Shown: positions 1-7,668 of the stretch, in pieces | How the letters are laid out: each line of letters opens with the position of its first letter | How positions within the stretch are numbered: position 1 is the stretch's first letter | Translations under genes and position numbers: made by a program | The notes under the pieces: generated by a model | What the model was told of the DNA's origin: nothing | The model's database searches: none | The model's input: only the letters and a program-made list of their open reading frames with translations | NCBI RefSeq assembly: GCF_900107695.1 | Contig: NZ_FNQP01000033.1 | Span: forward strand, 1 to 33,496 | Direction of reading: 5' to 3' | Length of the DNA: 33,496 nucleotides | DNA from: Thiothrix caldifontis | GTDB lineage: Bacteria; Pseudomonadota; Gammaproteobacteria; Thiotrichales; Thiotrichaceae

Positions 1-996
1 CTTTACCCCCGCTGGTAGGTTGCGGTTGATCTCTGCCAAAGCACTTTCCACTTCGCGGGTGAGCTTGACCGTATCGACACTAGGCTGTTTTTGCACCGAC
101 AGGATGACCGCCGGTTTGCCCATGAAACTGGCTTCCCCGCGCTTTACCCCTGCGGCAAATTCCACCTTCGCAACTTGTTGCAGCAGAATAGGCACGTTGT
201 CACGGTGTGCTACCACCAGTTGCTGCATGTCTTCCAGCTTGGTGGTGCGCCCAATGTTGCGGATCAGGTATTCCTGCGACTGTGCTTCCAGAAAGCCGCC
301 GCTGGTATTGCTGGCAAAGCCGTGCAGCGCGGTTTGCAACTGGCTGATGCTGATCTTGAGGCGTTCCATGTTTGCCACATCGGGGGTAATGCGGTACTGG
401 CGTACTTCGCCGCCCATCGGGATCACTTGCGATACCCCCGGAATCCCCAGCAAGCGCGGACGCACCACCCACTCCGCCAAATCCCGCACCTCCATCGGTG
501 TTGCTGTCTTACCCCCTTCACCCCTTGCGGGGGAAGGGGTGGGGATGGGGGGGGCTTCCGCCGTCATTGCCACCAGCAAAATCTCACCCATGATCGAACT
601 GATCGGCGACATTTGCGGCACAACGCCCGCCGGTAACTGGTTGGTAACTGCTCCGAGTCGCTCGGAAACTTGCTGGCGATTACGGTAAATGTCCGTCCCC
701 CAGCCAAACTCCACGTACACAATCGACAAGCCCACGCCGGAGACGGAACGTACCCGCGTCACGCCTTCCAGCCCGTTCATCGCCGTTTCCAGCGGGAAGG
801 TGACTAGTTGTTCGACCTCTTCCGGGGCGATACCTTCGGCTTCGGTCATCAGGGTGACGGTGGGTTTATTGAGGTCGGGGAATACATCCACGGGCAATTG
901 CCGCAGGGTAAACAGCCCATACAACATCAGCAGCAATGCCCCCATCAACACGAACAAGCGTTGTTTCAGGCTGATCTGGATAATCGCGTTAAACAT
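1..996 (-). CDS. HME-RND heavy-metal efflux pump (CzcA/CusA-type), partial
   Basis: Inner-membrane pump subunit of a tripartite metal efflux system. It exchanges protons for metal cations taken from the periplasm or the fusion protein. Only the first 332 residues are in the window; the gene runs off the left edge with no stop. An N-terminal membrane helix (about residues 13-32) is followed by the family signature DVFPDLNKP...EEVEQLVTFPLE (about 37-70) and a periplasmic porter domain with MGEILLVAMT and RDLAEWVVRPRL. The ATG lies 10 nt after the stop of the membrane-fusion gene, so the two are one operon. Residues about 148-162 (PPIPTPSPARGEGG) are encoded by a REP-like palindrome at 511-552 and look like an in-frame insertion in a surface loop. 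The metal (Cu/Ag versus Zn/Co/Cd) cannot be decided from this part. Family call sure; substrate unknown. Confidence 0.93.
   Translation of the reverse strand, partial: MFNAIIQISLKQRLFVLMGALLLMLYGLFTLRQLPVDVFPDLNKPTVTLMTEAEGIAPEEVEQLVTFPLETAMNGLEGVTRVRSVSGVGLSIVYVEFGWGTDIYRNRQQVSERLGAVTNQLPAGVVPQMSPISSIMGEILLVAMTAEAPPIPTPSPARGEGGKTATPMEVRDLAEWVVRPRLLGIPGVSQVIPMGGEVRQYRITPDVANMERLKISISQLQTALHGFASNTSGGFLEAQSQEYLIRNIGRTTKLEDMQQLVVAHRDNVPILLQQVAKVEFAAGVKRGEASFMGKPAVILSVQKQPSVDTVKLTREVESALAEINRNLPAGVK
511..552. repeat. REP-like GC-rich palindrome inside the RND pump gene
   Basis: On the minus strand this reads as C-rich tracts, then CCCCGCAAGGGG, then GAAGGGGGTAAG. The same layout and the same TAAG end occur in the intergenic copy at 28771-28814. 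Here it is translated in frame as Pro/Gly-rich residues within the pump. Dispersed elements of this type are common in proteobacterial genomes. Family assignment is by eye. Confidence 0.75.
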
Positions 997-1005
997 GGCA
1001 ACCCC

Positions 1006-2442
1006 CTAGCGCACTTGCGACAGCAAGACCGCGCTGCTGGTGACGGCGCGGATACTGCTGTTCGGCAAGCCTTCGGTAATGATTACGGTATCGGCATCCA
1101 GCGTTTGCAGCTTGACGGTGTGCGGGGTGAAACGTTCGGCGGCGGTTTTTACCCACACGGTTGGCTGTTGCTGGTTATTGTTGACCACGCTGCTGGCGGG
1201 TAAGGGTGTGCCTTGGATGCTGGTGCGGGTTTTCACGGCGAGTTTGAGCGGTTGCCCGATGGTGAGGGTAGATTCTCCTCTCGCTTCCACCTTAAAACGG
1301 AGTGGTAGGGCTTGGTTGCGCAGTTGTTGGCTGCTACCGATGAAGTCCAGTGTCAGGGTTTTGCCATTGAGGGTGGTGGTTGCACCTGTGATTTGTGCCG
1401 CTACCGACGCGTCGTAGGCGAGGGCTTCGACTTGTAACTGTGCCGGGTCGATGATTTCAAACAGGACATCGCCTGCGTTGGCTTGTTGCCCTAACACTAC
1501 CCTGGCACTGCTGATAATGCCGGATAGTGGGGCAAGCAGCGGTTGTGGCTGTTGCGCAAGGTGGCTTTGCAGGGCTTTAAGGCGGGCGTTGAGGGTCTCG
1601 GCAGTATTGCGGGCGGCATCGACTTCCATTTGTGGAATAACGCCTGCAATGCTAGTCAGTCGTGCGGCGTTTTTCTCTGCCAATGCCAGTTCGGAGCGTA
1701 CTTCAGCGATTTTGTCTTGCTGGTCGCCCTTGTCGGTATTGCTGGCGGCGGGTTCGAGGATGGCGAGGATTTGACCTTTTTTGACCGTGCTGCCAATGCT
1801 GGGGAAACCGTCTTCCGGGGCAAGCAAGCGTCCGCTCAGCGGCGGTTGAATCACGGCACTGGCATTCGGGTCAGTCACCACCACGCCATTAAAGGTGACA
1901 CGTTGGGCAACCGTTTGCGGTTTGCTGGTCGTGGTGTGTAAGCCAAGTATTTGTTGGAACGCTTGCGGCATGAACACGCTGCCATCCGTCAAGCGGGTGG
2001 CTTGTGCTGTGCCATTGCTAAACGCCAGTTTGCCCACCAGCAAATCGTTAACGCCCTTGGCTTGCACGGTTGCCAGCAATTCGCGTTTGTCCGCTTGTTG
2101 CAACCATGCTGCCTCTGTTTCACCTATGCCGTTGGCATCAGTTTGCAGCAACAGCTTTTGCCCCTTGCTTTCCAGCTCGATGTTGGCATTGGGAATCGGG
2201 GTGTTGTCGCGGAAATGGCTGGCATACAGGGTCAGTTTGCCGTCATGGAGTGCGCCGAGCAATTCCACGTCGGGCGATTGTAATTCCCAGTGTATGCCGC
2301 TGTTATTGGGGGCAATAATGGGCGCAGGGGGCGCGTCATCGTGGCTGTGGTCTTCGCCACCGTGGGCAAATACAGCCAAGGGGAGGCTTGCCATACCCGT
2401 GAGCAAGCTGCCGCTTAATACGGCAACCATCTGTTTTTTCAT
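1006..2442 (-). CDS. RND efflux membrane-fusion (periplasmic adaptor) protein, CzcB/CusB-like
   Basis: Periplasmic adaptor that joins the RND pump to an outer-membrane channel and may hand metal to the pump (478 aa). A signal peptide (about residues 1-26, ending LAVFA) is followed by a His/Asp-rich metal-binding stretch HGGEDHSHDD. An N-terminal beta domain follows, then a barrel-sandwich/lipoyl half (VIQPPLSGRLL), an alpha-helical hairpin rich in Ala/Glu/Leu, the second lipoyl half (LLAPLSGIISSARVVLGQQ) and beta-barrel domains. The start at 2442 (MKKQMV) is chosen because it gives a clean signal peptide. The frame stays open for 18 codons upstream, but those codons run into the palindromic repeat at 2460-2536. 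No outer-membrane channel gene of the CzcC type is seen in the window. Confidence 0.92.
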   Translation of the reverse strand: MKKQMVAVLSGSLLTGMASLPLAVFAHGGEDHSHDDAPPAPIIAPNNSGIHWELQSPDVELLGALHDGKLTLYASHFRDNTPIPNANIELESKGQKLLLQTDANGIGETEAAWLQQADKRELLATVQAKGVNDLLVGKLAFSNGTAQATRLTDGSVFMPQAFQQILGLHTTTSKPQTVAQRVTFNGVVVTDPNASAVIQPPLSGRLLAPEDGFPSIGSTVKKGQILAILEPAASNTDKGDQQDKIAEVRSELALAEKNAARLTSIAGVIPQMEVDAARNTAETLNARLKALQSHLAQQPQPLLAPLSGIISSARVVLGQQANAGDVLFEIIDPAQLQVEALAYDASVAAQITGATTTLNGKTLTLDFIGSSQQLRNQALPLRFKVEARGESTLTIGQPLKLAVKTRTSIQGTPLPASSVVNNNQQQPTVWVKTAAERFTPHTVKLQTLDADTVIITEGLPNSSIRAVTSSAVLLSQVR

Positions 2443-2459
2443 GACTTTTATGTCCAATA

Positions 2460-2536
2460 CTGTAGGTCGGGCTTTAGCCCGACAAAAATGTTGCAATGGG
2501 TTGCGGGGGGATGTCGGACTGAAGTCCGACCTACAG
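2460..2536. repeat. Paired REP-like palindromes between two metal-efflux genes
   Basis: Two palindromes, GTCGGGCTTTAGCCCGAC and GTCGGACTGAAGTCCGAC, are bounded by the outer inverted repeat CTGTAGGTCGG/CCGACCTACAG. The unit sits between the stop of the small Cys-rich gene (2538) and the start of the fusion-protein gene (2442). In the transcript both palindromes can fold, so it may stabilise or attenuate the message. The layout is that of a bacterial interspersed mosaic (paired REP) element. Confidence 0.85.
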
Positions 2537-2537
2537 T

Positions 2538-2876
2538 TCAGGCAATCGGTGGGCGGTAGGGTACGTCAGCAGCTGCTGGCAATACCTGTGGGGAGAAGAC
2601 TCGCGAGATGAAACCGTTTGGCGGTACAACAGCAGGCAGCATTGGCAAGCTCAGGACAAATTGTGCGTGCTGGAGTTGGTCGCAATGGCAAGTATCAGCG
2701 GAAACTTGTGCCGACTGCTGTTTTTGCATCTCAAGACAGCAGCGATGGTTAGTGGCTTGTGATTCCATCATCATCGTCTGCGGCATGGTTGGCACATGAT
2801 GGCACACCATCGACGCTGACCAGACTGGCAGGGCAGCCATCAGCAAGATGAGGAATGTGACAATGTGCTTGCGCAT
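2538..2876 (-). CDS. Small exported Cys/His/Met-rich protein, CopL/CzcI-like
   Basis: Protein of 112 aa with a clear signal peptide (MRKHIVTFLILLMAALPVWSA). The mature part is rich in possible soft-metal ligands: CHH, a Met cluster around MPQTMMM, CC and CHC. It ends YRPPIA, like the PPxxRPP ends of small proteins found at the head of cus/czc operons. It is the first gene of the minus-strand efflux operon, and its product probably acts in the periplasm in metal sensing or binding. No catalytic domain is visible. The name CopL/CzcI-like rests on size, composition, tail and position, not on a search. Confidence 0.7.
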   Translation of the reverse strand: MRKHIVTFLILLMAALPVWSASMVCHHVPTMPQTMMMESQATNHRCCLEMQKQQSAQVSADTCHCDQLQHAQFVLSLPMLPAVVPPNGFISRVFSPQVLPAAADVPYRPPIA

Positions 2877-2954
2877 ACGATTAGTAAATACCTGTATGAT
2901 TTGGGTTCAAACATAGCAAAAGTCTCAAGTATAGGCAAATGCCCCGTCCAGACA

Positions 2955-3652
2955 TTACTCCGCTTCTAGCTGCAAGTACGTCTGATGCACATTGCGCCCA
3001 TGCAAGTCTTTGGACAGTTTGAGGAAGTTGAATTTATCATCCGCTGACAAGCGTTTAACCGCATCGCCCAAATCTTCCATCGCCTCTAGCGACTTGCCGA
3101 CCTCCGTTACCAGCCAATCGAGGTAATCGCCGGTATTTTTCTGCGCGGCAGCCAAATCGCTGGGTGCACCATGCCCCGCAATGACGTGTTCGGGCTTGAG
3201 TTCCGCCATTTTCTTGAAAGTTGCTTGCCAGTCTTTTACTTTGGAAATTTCCGGCAATACGCCCAGCATCCGCTCGTTGAATACCATATCGCCCGTGAAT
3301 ACCAGCTTTTCCTTGGGCAACCACAGCACCGCATCGCCGAGGTAACGCAAGGACATTTCCACGCCACCGATGGTTAGGGTTTTTCATCGCCCTCAAAGGT
3401 TTCGCTGGCGTATTCCACTTGCAGGTCTTCGGGCTTGCCGCCAATCGCGCTGGACAAGCGTACCCCGTCGGCGGTGATAATAAAGCCAGTGGTGTTATTC
3501 AAACCTTGGTTGTCGGCACTGCGTTGGTCGAGTTCGCCGATGATGGCATACACGTTGTCGGTGACTTTTTGGGTGGTGGGTTCAAAAGCGTGAGCGAGTG
3601 GCGCGGCTAATAGCAGCAAGCCGATGAGTCCTGATGAGAGTTTGCTTAACAT
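2955..3652 (-). pseudogene. Decayed metallo-beta-lactamase-fold hydrolase (SoxH/quinoprotein-relay-like)
   Basis: An N-terminal piece starts at 3652 (ATG after AAGGATTCCACC) with a signal peptide MLSKLSSGLIGLLLLAAPLAHA and the MBL start DNVYAIIGELDQ...TTGFIITADGV. It stops at 3374 (DEKP-stop). The sequence resumes one frame over as LTIGGVEMSLRYLGDAVLWLP...FTGDMVFNERMLGVLP...HVIAGHG and ends at 2955. One missing base near AAAAACCC at about 3380 explains the shift. The zinc-binding HxHxDH segment that should follow ITADGV is absent, and the HTxGD His is lost from LGDAVLWLP. So there appear to be two internal deletions plus a frameshift, which argues against a simple sequencing error. The original product would have been a periplasmic zinc hydrolase. 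Confidence 0.82.
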
Positions 3653-3759
3653 GGTGGAATCCTTAAATGAATATTCTATGACACAAAACATGCACCATTT
3701 CATATATTTGATTTGGCGAATATTATATACTTCTTTTCCATATCAGCAAGAGGCATACC

Positions 3760-4266
3760 ATGTACAACGTTCTGTTCCTTTGCACCGGCAACTCCGCCCG
3801 CAGCATTATGGCGGAAGTCATCCTCAATCGTCTGGGGATTGGTAAGTTCAAGGCATACAGCGCGGGCAGCCACCCACGCGGCGAAGTCAATCCACTAACG
3901 ACTAGTTTACTTCAACGCCTGAATTATGAAACCGCTGATTTGCGTAGCAAAGACTGGGCAGAATTTTCCACACCGGATGCCCCCAAACTCGATTTCGTGT
4001 TCACGGTGTGTGACAAAGCGGCGGCGGAAATGTGTCCGGTATGGGCGGGTCAACCAATGACCGCGCACTGGGGTGTACCGGATCCGGCAGAAGTAAGCGG
4101 CGATGATCTGACCCGTCTGGCAGCATTCCGCGAAGCCTATCGCCAGCTTCACAACCGCATTGACATCTTCGTCAATCTGCCCCTCCACGCGCTGGATGAG
4201 CTGACATTGCAACAACACCTGCATGAGATTGGCAATACCACCTTGTCAGCGGCAAAGGAGGCTTAA
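3760..4266 (+). CDS. arsC: Arsenate reductase, low-molecular-weight phosphatase (thioredoxin) type
   Basis: Reduces arsenate to arsenite in the cytoplasm so that the exporter next door can remove it (168 aa). It has the P-loop CTGNSAR (Cys8 to Arg14, CX5R). The two further cysteines of the thioredoxin-coupled mechanism lie in VFTVCDKAAAEMCPVW (Cys84, Cys92), and the Asp-Pro pair is at WGVPDPA. The start follows AAGAGG with suitable spacing. The stop is 4 nt before the acr3 start, so the two are co-transcribed. The C-terminal tail of about 30 residues after the phosphatase fold is longer than in the shortest family members. No arsR is visible beside it. Confidence 0.95.
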   Translation: MYNVLFLCTGNSARSIMAEVILNRLGIGKFKAYSAGSHPRGEVNPLTTSLLQRLNYETADLRSKDWAEFSTPDAPKLDFVFTVCDKAAAEMCPVWAGQPMTAHWGVPDPAEVSGDDLTRLAAFREAYRQLHNRIDIFVNLPLHALDELTLQQHLHEIGNTTLSAAKEA

Positions 4267-4270
4267 CGGT

Positions 4271-5335
4271 ATGAGCGCCCAATGTGAAGTCACTGCCAAA
4301 CGCTCCGCCGGTGCGCCAATGGGTCTGTTTGAACGCTACCTGAGCCTGTGGGTACTGCTGTGCATTCTGGTGGGTATCGCACTGGGCAGCCTGATTCCTG
4401 ATGTGTTCCAAGGGATTGGGCAAATGGAAGTCGCCCAAGTCAACTTGCCAGTGGCGCTGCTGATTTGGCTGATGATCATTCCGATGTTGCTGAAAATTGA
4501 CTTCCGTGCCTTGCATGAAGTCAGCCAGCACTGGAAAGGCATTGGCGTTACGCTGTTCATCAACTGGCTGGTAAAGCCGTTTTCGATGGCGTTGCTGGGC
4601 TGGCTGTTTATCCGCGTGTTGTTTGCCGACTGGCTGCCTGCGGAACAACTCGATAGCTATATTGCAGGGCTAATCCTGCTGGCAGCCGCACCGTGTACCG
4701 CGATGGTATTTGTGTGGAGCAACCTGTCAGATGGCGAGCCGCATTTCACCCTGTCGCAAGTGGCATTGAATGACCTTATCATGATCTTCGCCTTTGCCCC
4801 GCTGGTCGGCTTGTTGCTGGGAATTTCAGCCATCAGCGTACCTTGGGATACCTTGCTGCTCTCTGTGGTGATTTATATCGTGATGCCGGTTGTGATCAGC
4901 CAAGCGTTGCGCCAATGGCTACTCGCAACCGGCAAACTGACGGCAACACTGCAAACCTTACAACCCCTTTCCCTGCTGGCATTATTGGCAACGCTGGTAT
5001 TGTTGTTTGGGTTTCAGGGGCAACAACTGCTGGAACAACCGCTAATCATTCTGTTGCTGGCAATCCCGATCCTGATCCAAGTGTATTTCAATTCAATGCT
5101 GGCGTATTGGCTTAACCGCCAATTTGGTGTGGCGCATTGTGTGGCAGCGCCATCAGCATTGATCGGCGCCAGCAATTTCTTTGAGCTGGCGGTGGCGACC
5201 GCGATTGTGCTGTTCGGTTTCAATTCCGGTGCGGCATTGGCAACGGTGGTGGGCGTATTGGTGGAAGTACCGGTCATGCTGTCGGTGGTTGCGATCGTCA
5301 ACCGTACTCGTGGCTGGTATGAAGCCGGTCGTTAA
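4271..5335 (+). CDS. acr3: Arsenite efflux transporter, Acr3 family
   Basis: Inner-membrane exporter of As(III) (354 aa, about ten membrane helices). It has the conserved cysteine of Acr3 in AAAPCTAMVFVWS (Cys142) and the conserved charged motif NFFELAVATAIVLFG near the C terminus. The start MSAQCEV is taken because AAAGGAGG lies 7 nt upstream, across the arsC stop; an earlier in-frame start would lie inside arsC. It is the second gene of an arsC-acr3-arsI cassette and removes the arsenite that ArsC, and possibly ArsI, produces. Some workers call such genes arsB, but the sequence is of the Acr3 (BASS-like) type, not the 12-helix ArsB type. Confidence 0.95.
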   Translation: MSAQCEVTAKRSAGAPMGLFERYLSLWVLLCILVGIALGSLIPDVFQGIGQMEVAQVNLPVALLIWLMIIPMLLKIDFRALHEVSQHWKGIGVTLFINWLVKPFSMALLGWLFIRVLFADWLPAEQLDSYIAGLILLAAAPCTAMVFVWSNLSDGEPHFTLSQVALNDLIMIFAFAPLVGLLLGISAISVPWDTLLLSVVIYIVMPVVISQALRQWLLATGKLTATLQTLQPLSLLALLATLVLLFGFQGQQLLEQPLIILLLAIPILIQVYFNSMLAYWLNRQFGVAHCVAAPSALIGASNFFELAVATAIVLFGFNSGAALATVVGVLVEVPVMLSVVAIVNRTRGWYEAGR

Positions 5336-5355
5336 TCAGTAGAGGAGAATTTTGG

Positions 5356-5802
5356 ATGAAACGTTTTCATGTACATTTATCGGTCGATGATCTGGCACAA
5401 AGCATCGGCTTTTACAACAAGCTGTTTGGGCAAACGCCCAGTGTCGAGCGCAGCGATTACGCCAAATGGATGCTGGAAGACCCACGGGTAAACTTTGCCA
5501 TTTCCGCACGCGGTCACACACTGGGGGTAAACCATTTCGGTTTTCAGGCAGAAGACGCGGCGGAATTGCAGGAGTTGAAACAGCGGGCGCAAATGGCAGC
5601 GGGTGATGCGGTGCTGGATCAGGGGGAAACCGCGTGTTGCTATGCCAAAAGCGACAAGCACTGGACAGTCGACCCCGCCGGTTTTGCGTGGGAACACTAC
5701 CAAACAATGGGCGAACTCCAAGAGTTTGGGGTAGACCGTGCTGATACATCCGTGGATTGTTGCGTTCCGCTGGATAGCGTGAAGAAGTCAACATGCTGTT
5801 GA
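5356..5802 (+). CDS. arsI: ArsI/CadI-family VOC dioxygenase (C-As lyase)
   Basis: Small vicinal-oxygen-chelate protein (148 aa). Known ArsI enzymes use Fe(II) and O2 to cleave the C-As bond of trivalent organoarsenicals. The residues needed are present: the vicinal thiol pair Cys94-Cys95 in ETACCYAKSDKHW, and candidate metal ligands His5 (or His7), His60 and Glu113 (GFAWEHY). Two more Cys pairs sit near the tail (135-136 and 147-148), giving extra As(III)-binding sites. The ATG follows AGAGGAG and lies 20 nt after acr3. Since no arsM methylase is seen here, the substrate may be environmental methylarsenite. CadI-type cadmium binding is the alternative, but the arsenic operon favours ArsI. Confidence 0.9.
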   Translation: MKRFHVHLSVDDLAQSIGFYNKLFGQTPSVERSDYAKWMLEDPRVNFAISARGHTLGVNHFGFQAEDAAELQELKQRAQMAAGDAVLDQGETACCYAKSDKHWTVDPAGFAWEHYQTMGELQEFGVDRADTSVDCCVPLDSVKKSTCC

Positions 5803-5920
5803 AATATACAGCACACATCTGAGTTTTCAGTTTCTTTACGTAAATTTTACGCCATTGCCGCACAGCACTATTGTCTTTTTACGCCCCCACGCTCTAGCCT
5901 AAGCCACGAGTTAATCACCG

Positions 5921-6967
5921 GTGTCGTTGGTGCAAAGCGTGTTTAAAGCATTAGAAAAATACCATTATCTGGCTGCCTTGTTGATCATGCTATTGGCGTT
6001 GCTGGTTTCCCTGTTATTGGGAAGCTGGTTTTTGCCGCGCTTGGGCGTGTTGCTCATTTTGCAACTGGGCGTGGGCGTCGTTGCGTTTGTCGGGCAACGT
6101 GCCTCCGCCATCCTCGCTGGGGTATTTGGCGCAGTGGCATTCAATTACTTTTTCACCGAACCGCGTTACACCTTGCACATGCACGAGGTGGAAGACACCG
6201 TGAGTATGCTGGTATTCATGGTGATTGCGCTGCTGACCAGCCAACTGGCAATGTTGTACCGGCGGCAACAGGCGGAATTGCAACATACCCGCCTGCGTTC
6301 CAGCATTCTGCTCTCGGTTTCCCACGATCTGCGTACCCCACTCGCCAGCATTATCGGCACATTGAGTACCTTGCAAGCCTACCGCGAGCGGCTGCCTGCC
6401 GCCGAACAGGATGAATTAATCAACGGCGCGTTGGAAGAAAGCCACCGGTTGCACCATTACATCGAAAACGTGCTGCAAGCCACCAAAATTCAACACGGCG
6501 CAATGAATTTCACCACCACCATTCAGCCGCTCATGCCGATTGTGCAACAGGTGCTGAAACGGGTGGACAACCCCAGAGTTCGGCTCGACGTACTGCCCCC
6601 CCTGCCCGAAGTCAAGGTACGCGAATCCTTGCTGGCACAAGCCCTGTATAACCTCGTCGACAACGCCCTGAAATATTCCCGCACTGCCGTCATTCTCAAA
6701 CTGCGCTTTGCTGCCCCTTGGGTAGAAATCACCGTGACGGATTACGGCGCAGGCATACCGGAAACCTTACGCCACAAAGTGTTTGAATCGTTTTATTCCA
6801 CCCGCAGCGGGGATAGCGGCGAAGGCGGCACGGGTTTGGGCTTGACGGTTGCCGCTGGGATTATTCATGCGCATCAAGGTCACATCGACATGCTGCCCAC
6901 CACTGCACCGGATGCACCGTTTGGTGTACGCATCCGCTTACCTGCCGTCCCAGAGGAACAAGCCTAA
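5921..6967 (+). CDS. KdpD-like sensor histidine kinase lacking the KdpD N-terminal domains
   Basis: Membrane histidine kinase (348 aa) equal to the C-terminal half of KdpD. Membrane helices at about residues 15-110 include the DUF4118 motif FNYFFTEPRYTLHM. The HisKA box SVSHDLRTPLASIIG (phospho-acceptor His135) follows, then the ATP-binding N box NLVDNALKYS and G boxes DYGAGIP and GGTGLGLTV. The cytoplasmic KdpD sensor and USP domains are missing; this is a compact form, not a broken gene, as the frame begins at a GTG with no related sequence upstream. Its stop overlaps the start of the regulator gene (TAATG). It presumably senses potassium or turgor and controls the adjacent Trk/Ktr genes; no kdpFABC is present. 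Confidence 0.9.
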   Translation: MSLVQSVFKALEKYHYLAALLIMLLALLVSLLLGSWFLPRLGVLLILQLGVGVVAFVGQRASAILAGVFGAVAFNYFFTEPRYTLHMHEVEDTVSMLVFMVIALLTSQLAMLYRRQQAELQHTRLRSSILLSVSHDLRTPLASIIGTLSTLQAYRERLPAAEQDELINGALEESHRLHHYIENVLQATKIQHGAMNFTTTIQPLMPIVQQVLKRVDNPRVRLDVLPPLPEVKVRESLLAQALYNLVDNALKYSRTAVILKLRFAAPWVEITVTDYGAGIPETLRHKVFESFYSTRSGDSGEGGTGLGLTVAAGIIHAHQGHIDMLPTTAPDAPFGVRIRLPAVPEEQA

Positions 6968-7668
6968 TGCAACAGCGTATTTTGCTCATTGATGATGAAG
7001 TGCAAATCCGGCGTTTCATGCGCATTTCCTTGCAGGCGGAAGGGTTTGCGTATTTGGAAGCCAGCAATGCCCGCCAAGGTATCGACATGATTGCGTTGGA
7101 AAGCCCTGATCTGGTGATCCTCGATTTGGGCTTGCCGGATGAAGACGGTTTCAAGGTCTTACAAACCTTGCGTTCCTGGAGCAATTTGCCGGTATTGGTA
7201 CTCACCGCCCGCGATGCCGAAGAGGAAAAGGTCAAACTACTGGAAGGTGGCGCGAACGATTATTTGAGCAAACCGTTTGGGATTCGCGAATTGATTGCGC
7301 GGGTACGGGTGTTATTGCGCGATTTAAAAGAGAGCAGCAACGAGGAAACCACCCCGGCACGGTTAGTTTTCAACGATTTGGAAATTGATATTCCCAATCA
7401 TCAGGTGTGGCATAAAGCGCAATTGCTGACCTTATCCCGCAAGGAGTTTGCCTTACTGGTGATGTTGGCGCGGCATCCGGGGCGTTTGATTACGCAACAA
7501 CAGTTGCTCACCAGCATCTGGGGTAAAAGCCATGTGGAAGATACCCATTACCTGCGCATTTTTGTCAGCCAGTTGCGGAAAAAGCTTCAGGATAATGCCG
7601 ATGACCCGACCTATATTTTAACCGAGCCGGGCATTGGCTATCGGTTTATCCCCTTACCCTTATGTTAA
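6967..7668 (+). CDS. KdpE-like OmpR-family response regulator
   Basis: Two-domain transcription factor (233 aa) and partner of the kinase just upstream. The receiver domain spans about residues 4-116, with acidic pocket DD at 9-10, phospho-acceptor Asp53 (VILDLGLPDEDG), switch residue in VLTARD and Lys in YLSKPF. The winged-helix DNA-binding domain covers about 130-230, with LTLSRKEFALLVMLARHPGRLIT and the recognition-helix stretch YLRIFVSQLRKKL. The ATG overlaps the kinase stop by one base, and the gene end overlaps the TrkH start by 7 nt. That polycistronic layout strongly suggests it regulates potassium uptake by the downstream genes. KdpE is the closest named homologue, but the target here is not kdp. 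Confidence 0.92.
   Translation: MQQRILLIDDEVQIRRFMRISLQAEGFAYLEASNARQGIDMIALESPDLVILDLGLPDEDGFKVLQTLRSWSNLPVLVLTARDAEEEKVKLLEGGANDYLSKPFGIRELIARVRVLLRDLKESSNEETTPARLVFNDLEIDIPNHQVWHKAQLLTLSRKEFALLVMLARHPGRLITQQQLLTSIWGKSHVEDTHYLRIFVSQLRKKLQDNADDPTYILTEPGIGYRFIPLPLC

Noticed and set aside
20-1009. Plus-strand open frames over the RND pump
   Set aside because: Antisense shadows; the minus-strand frame has a clear family match.
2955-3652. Frameshift in the MBL gene as a pure sequencing error
   Set aside because: The shift could be an error, but the missing HxHxDH and HTxGD segments could not, so pseudogene is kept.
3690-3735. Promoter and ArsR box upstream of arsC
   Set aside because: AT-rich with a TATTAT -10-like hexamer and a 5-bp ATATT/AATAT dyad, but no credible -35 and the dyad is too short.
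5815-5840. Terminator after arsI (CTGA/TCAG with a T-rich tail)
   Set aside because: The stem is only 4 bp and the tail is broken; too weak to claim.
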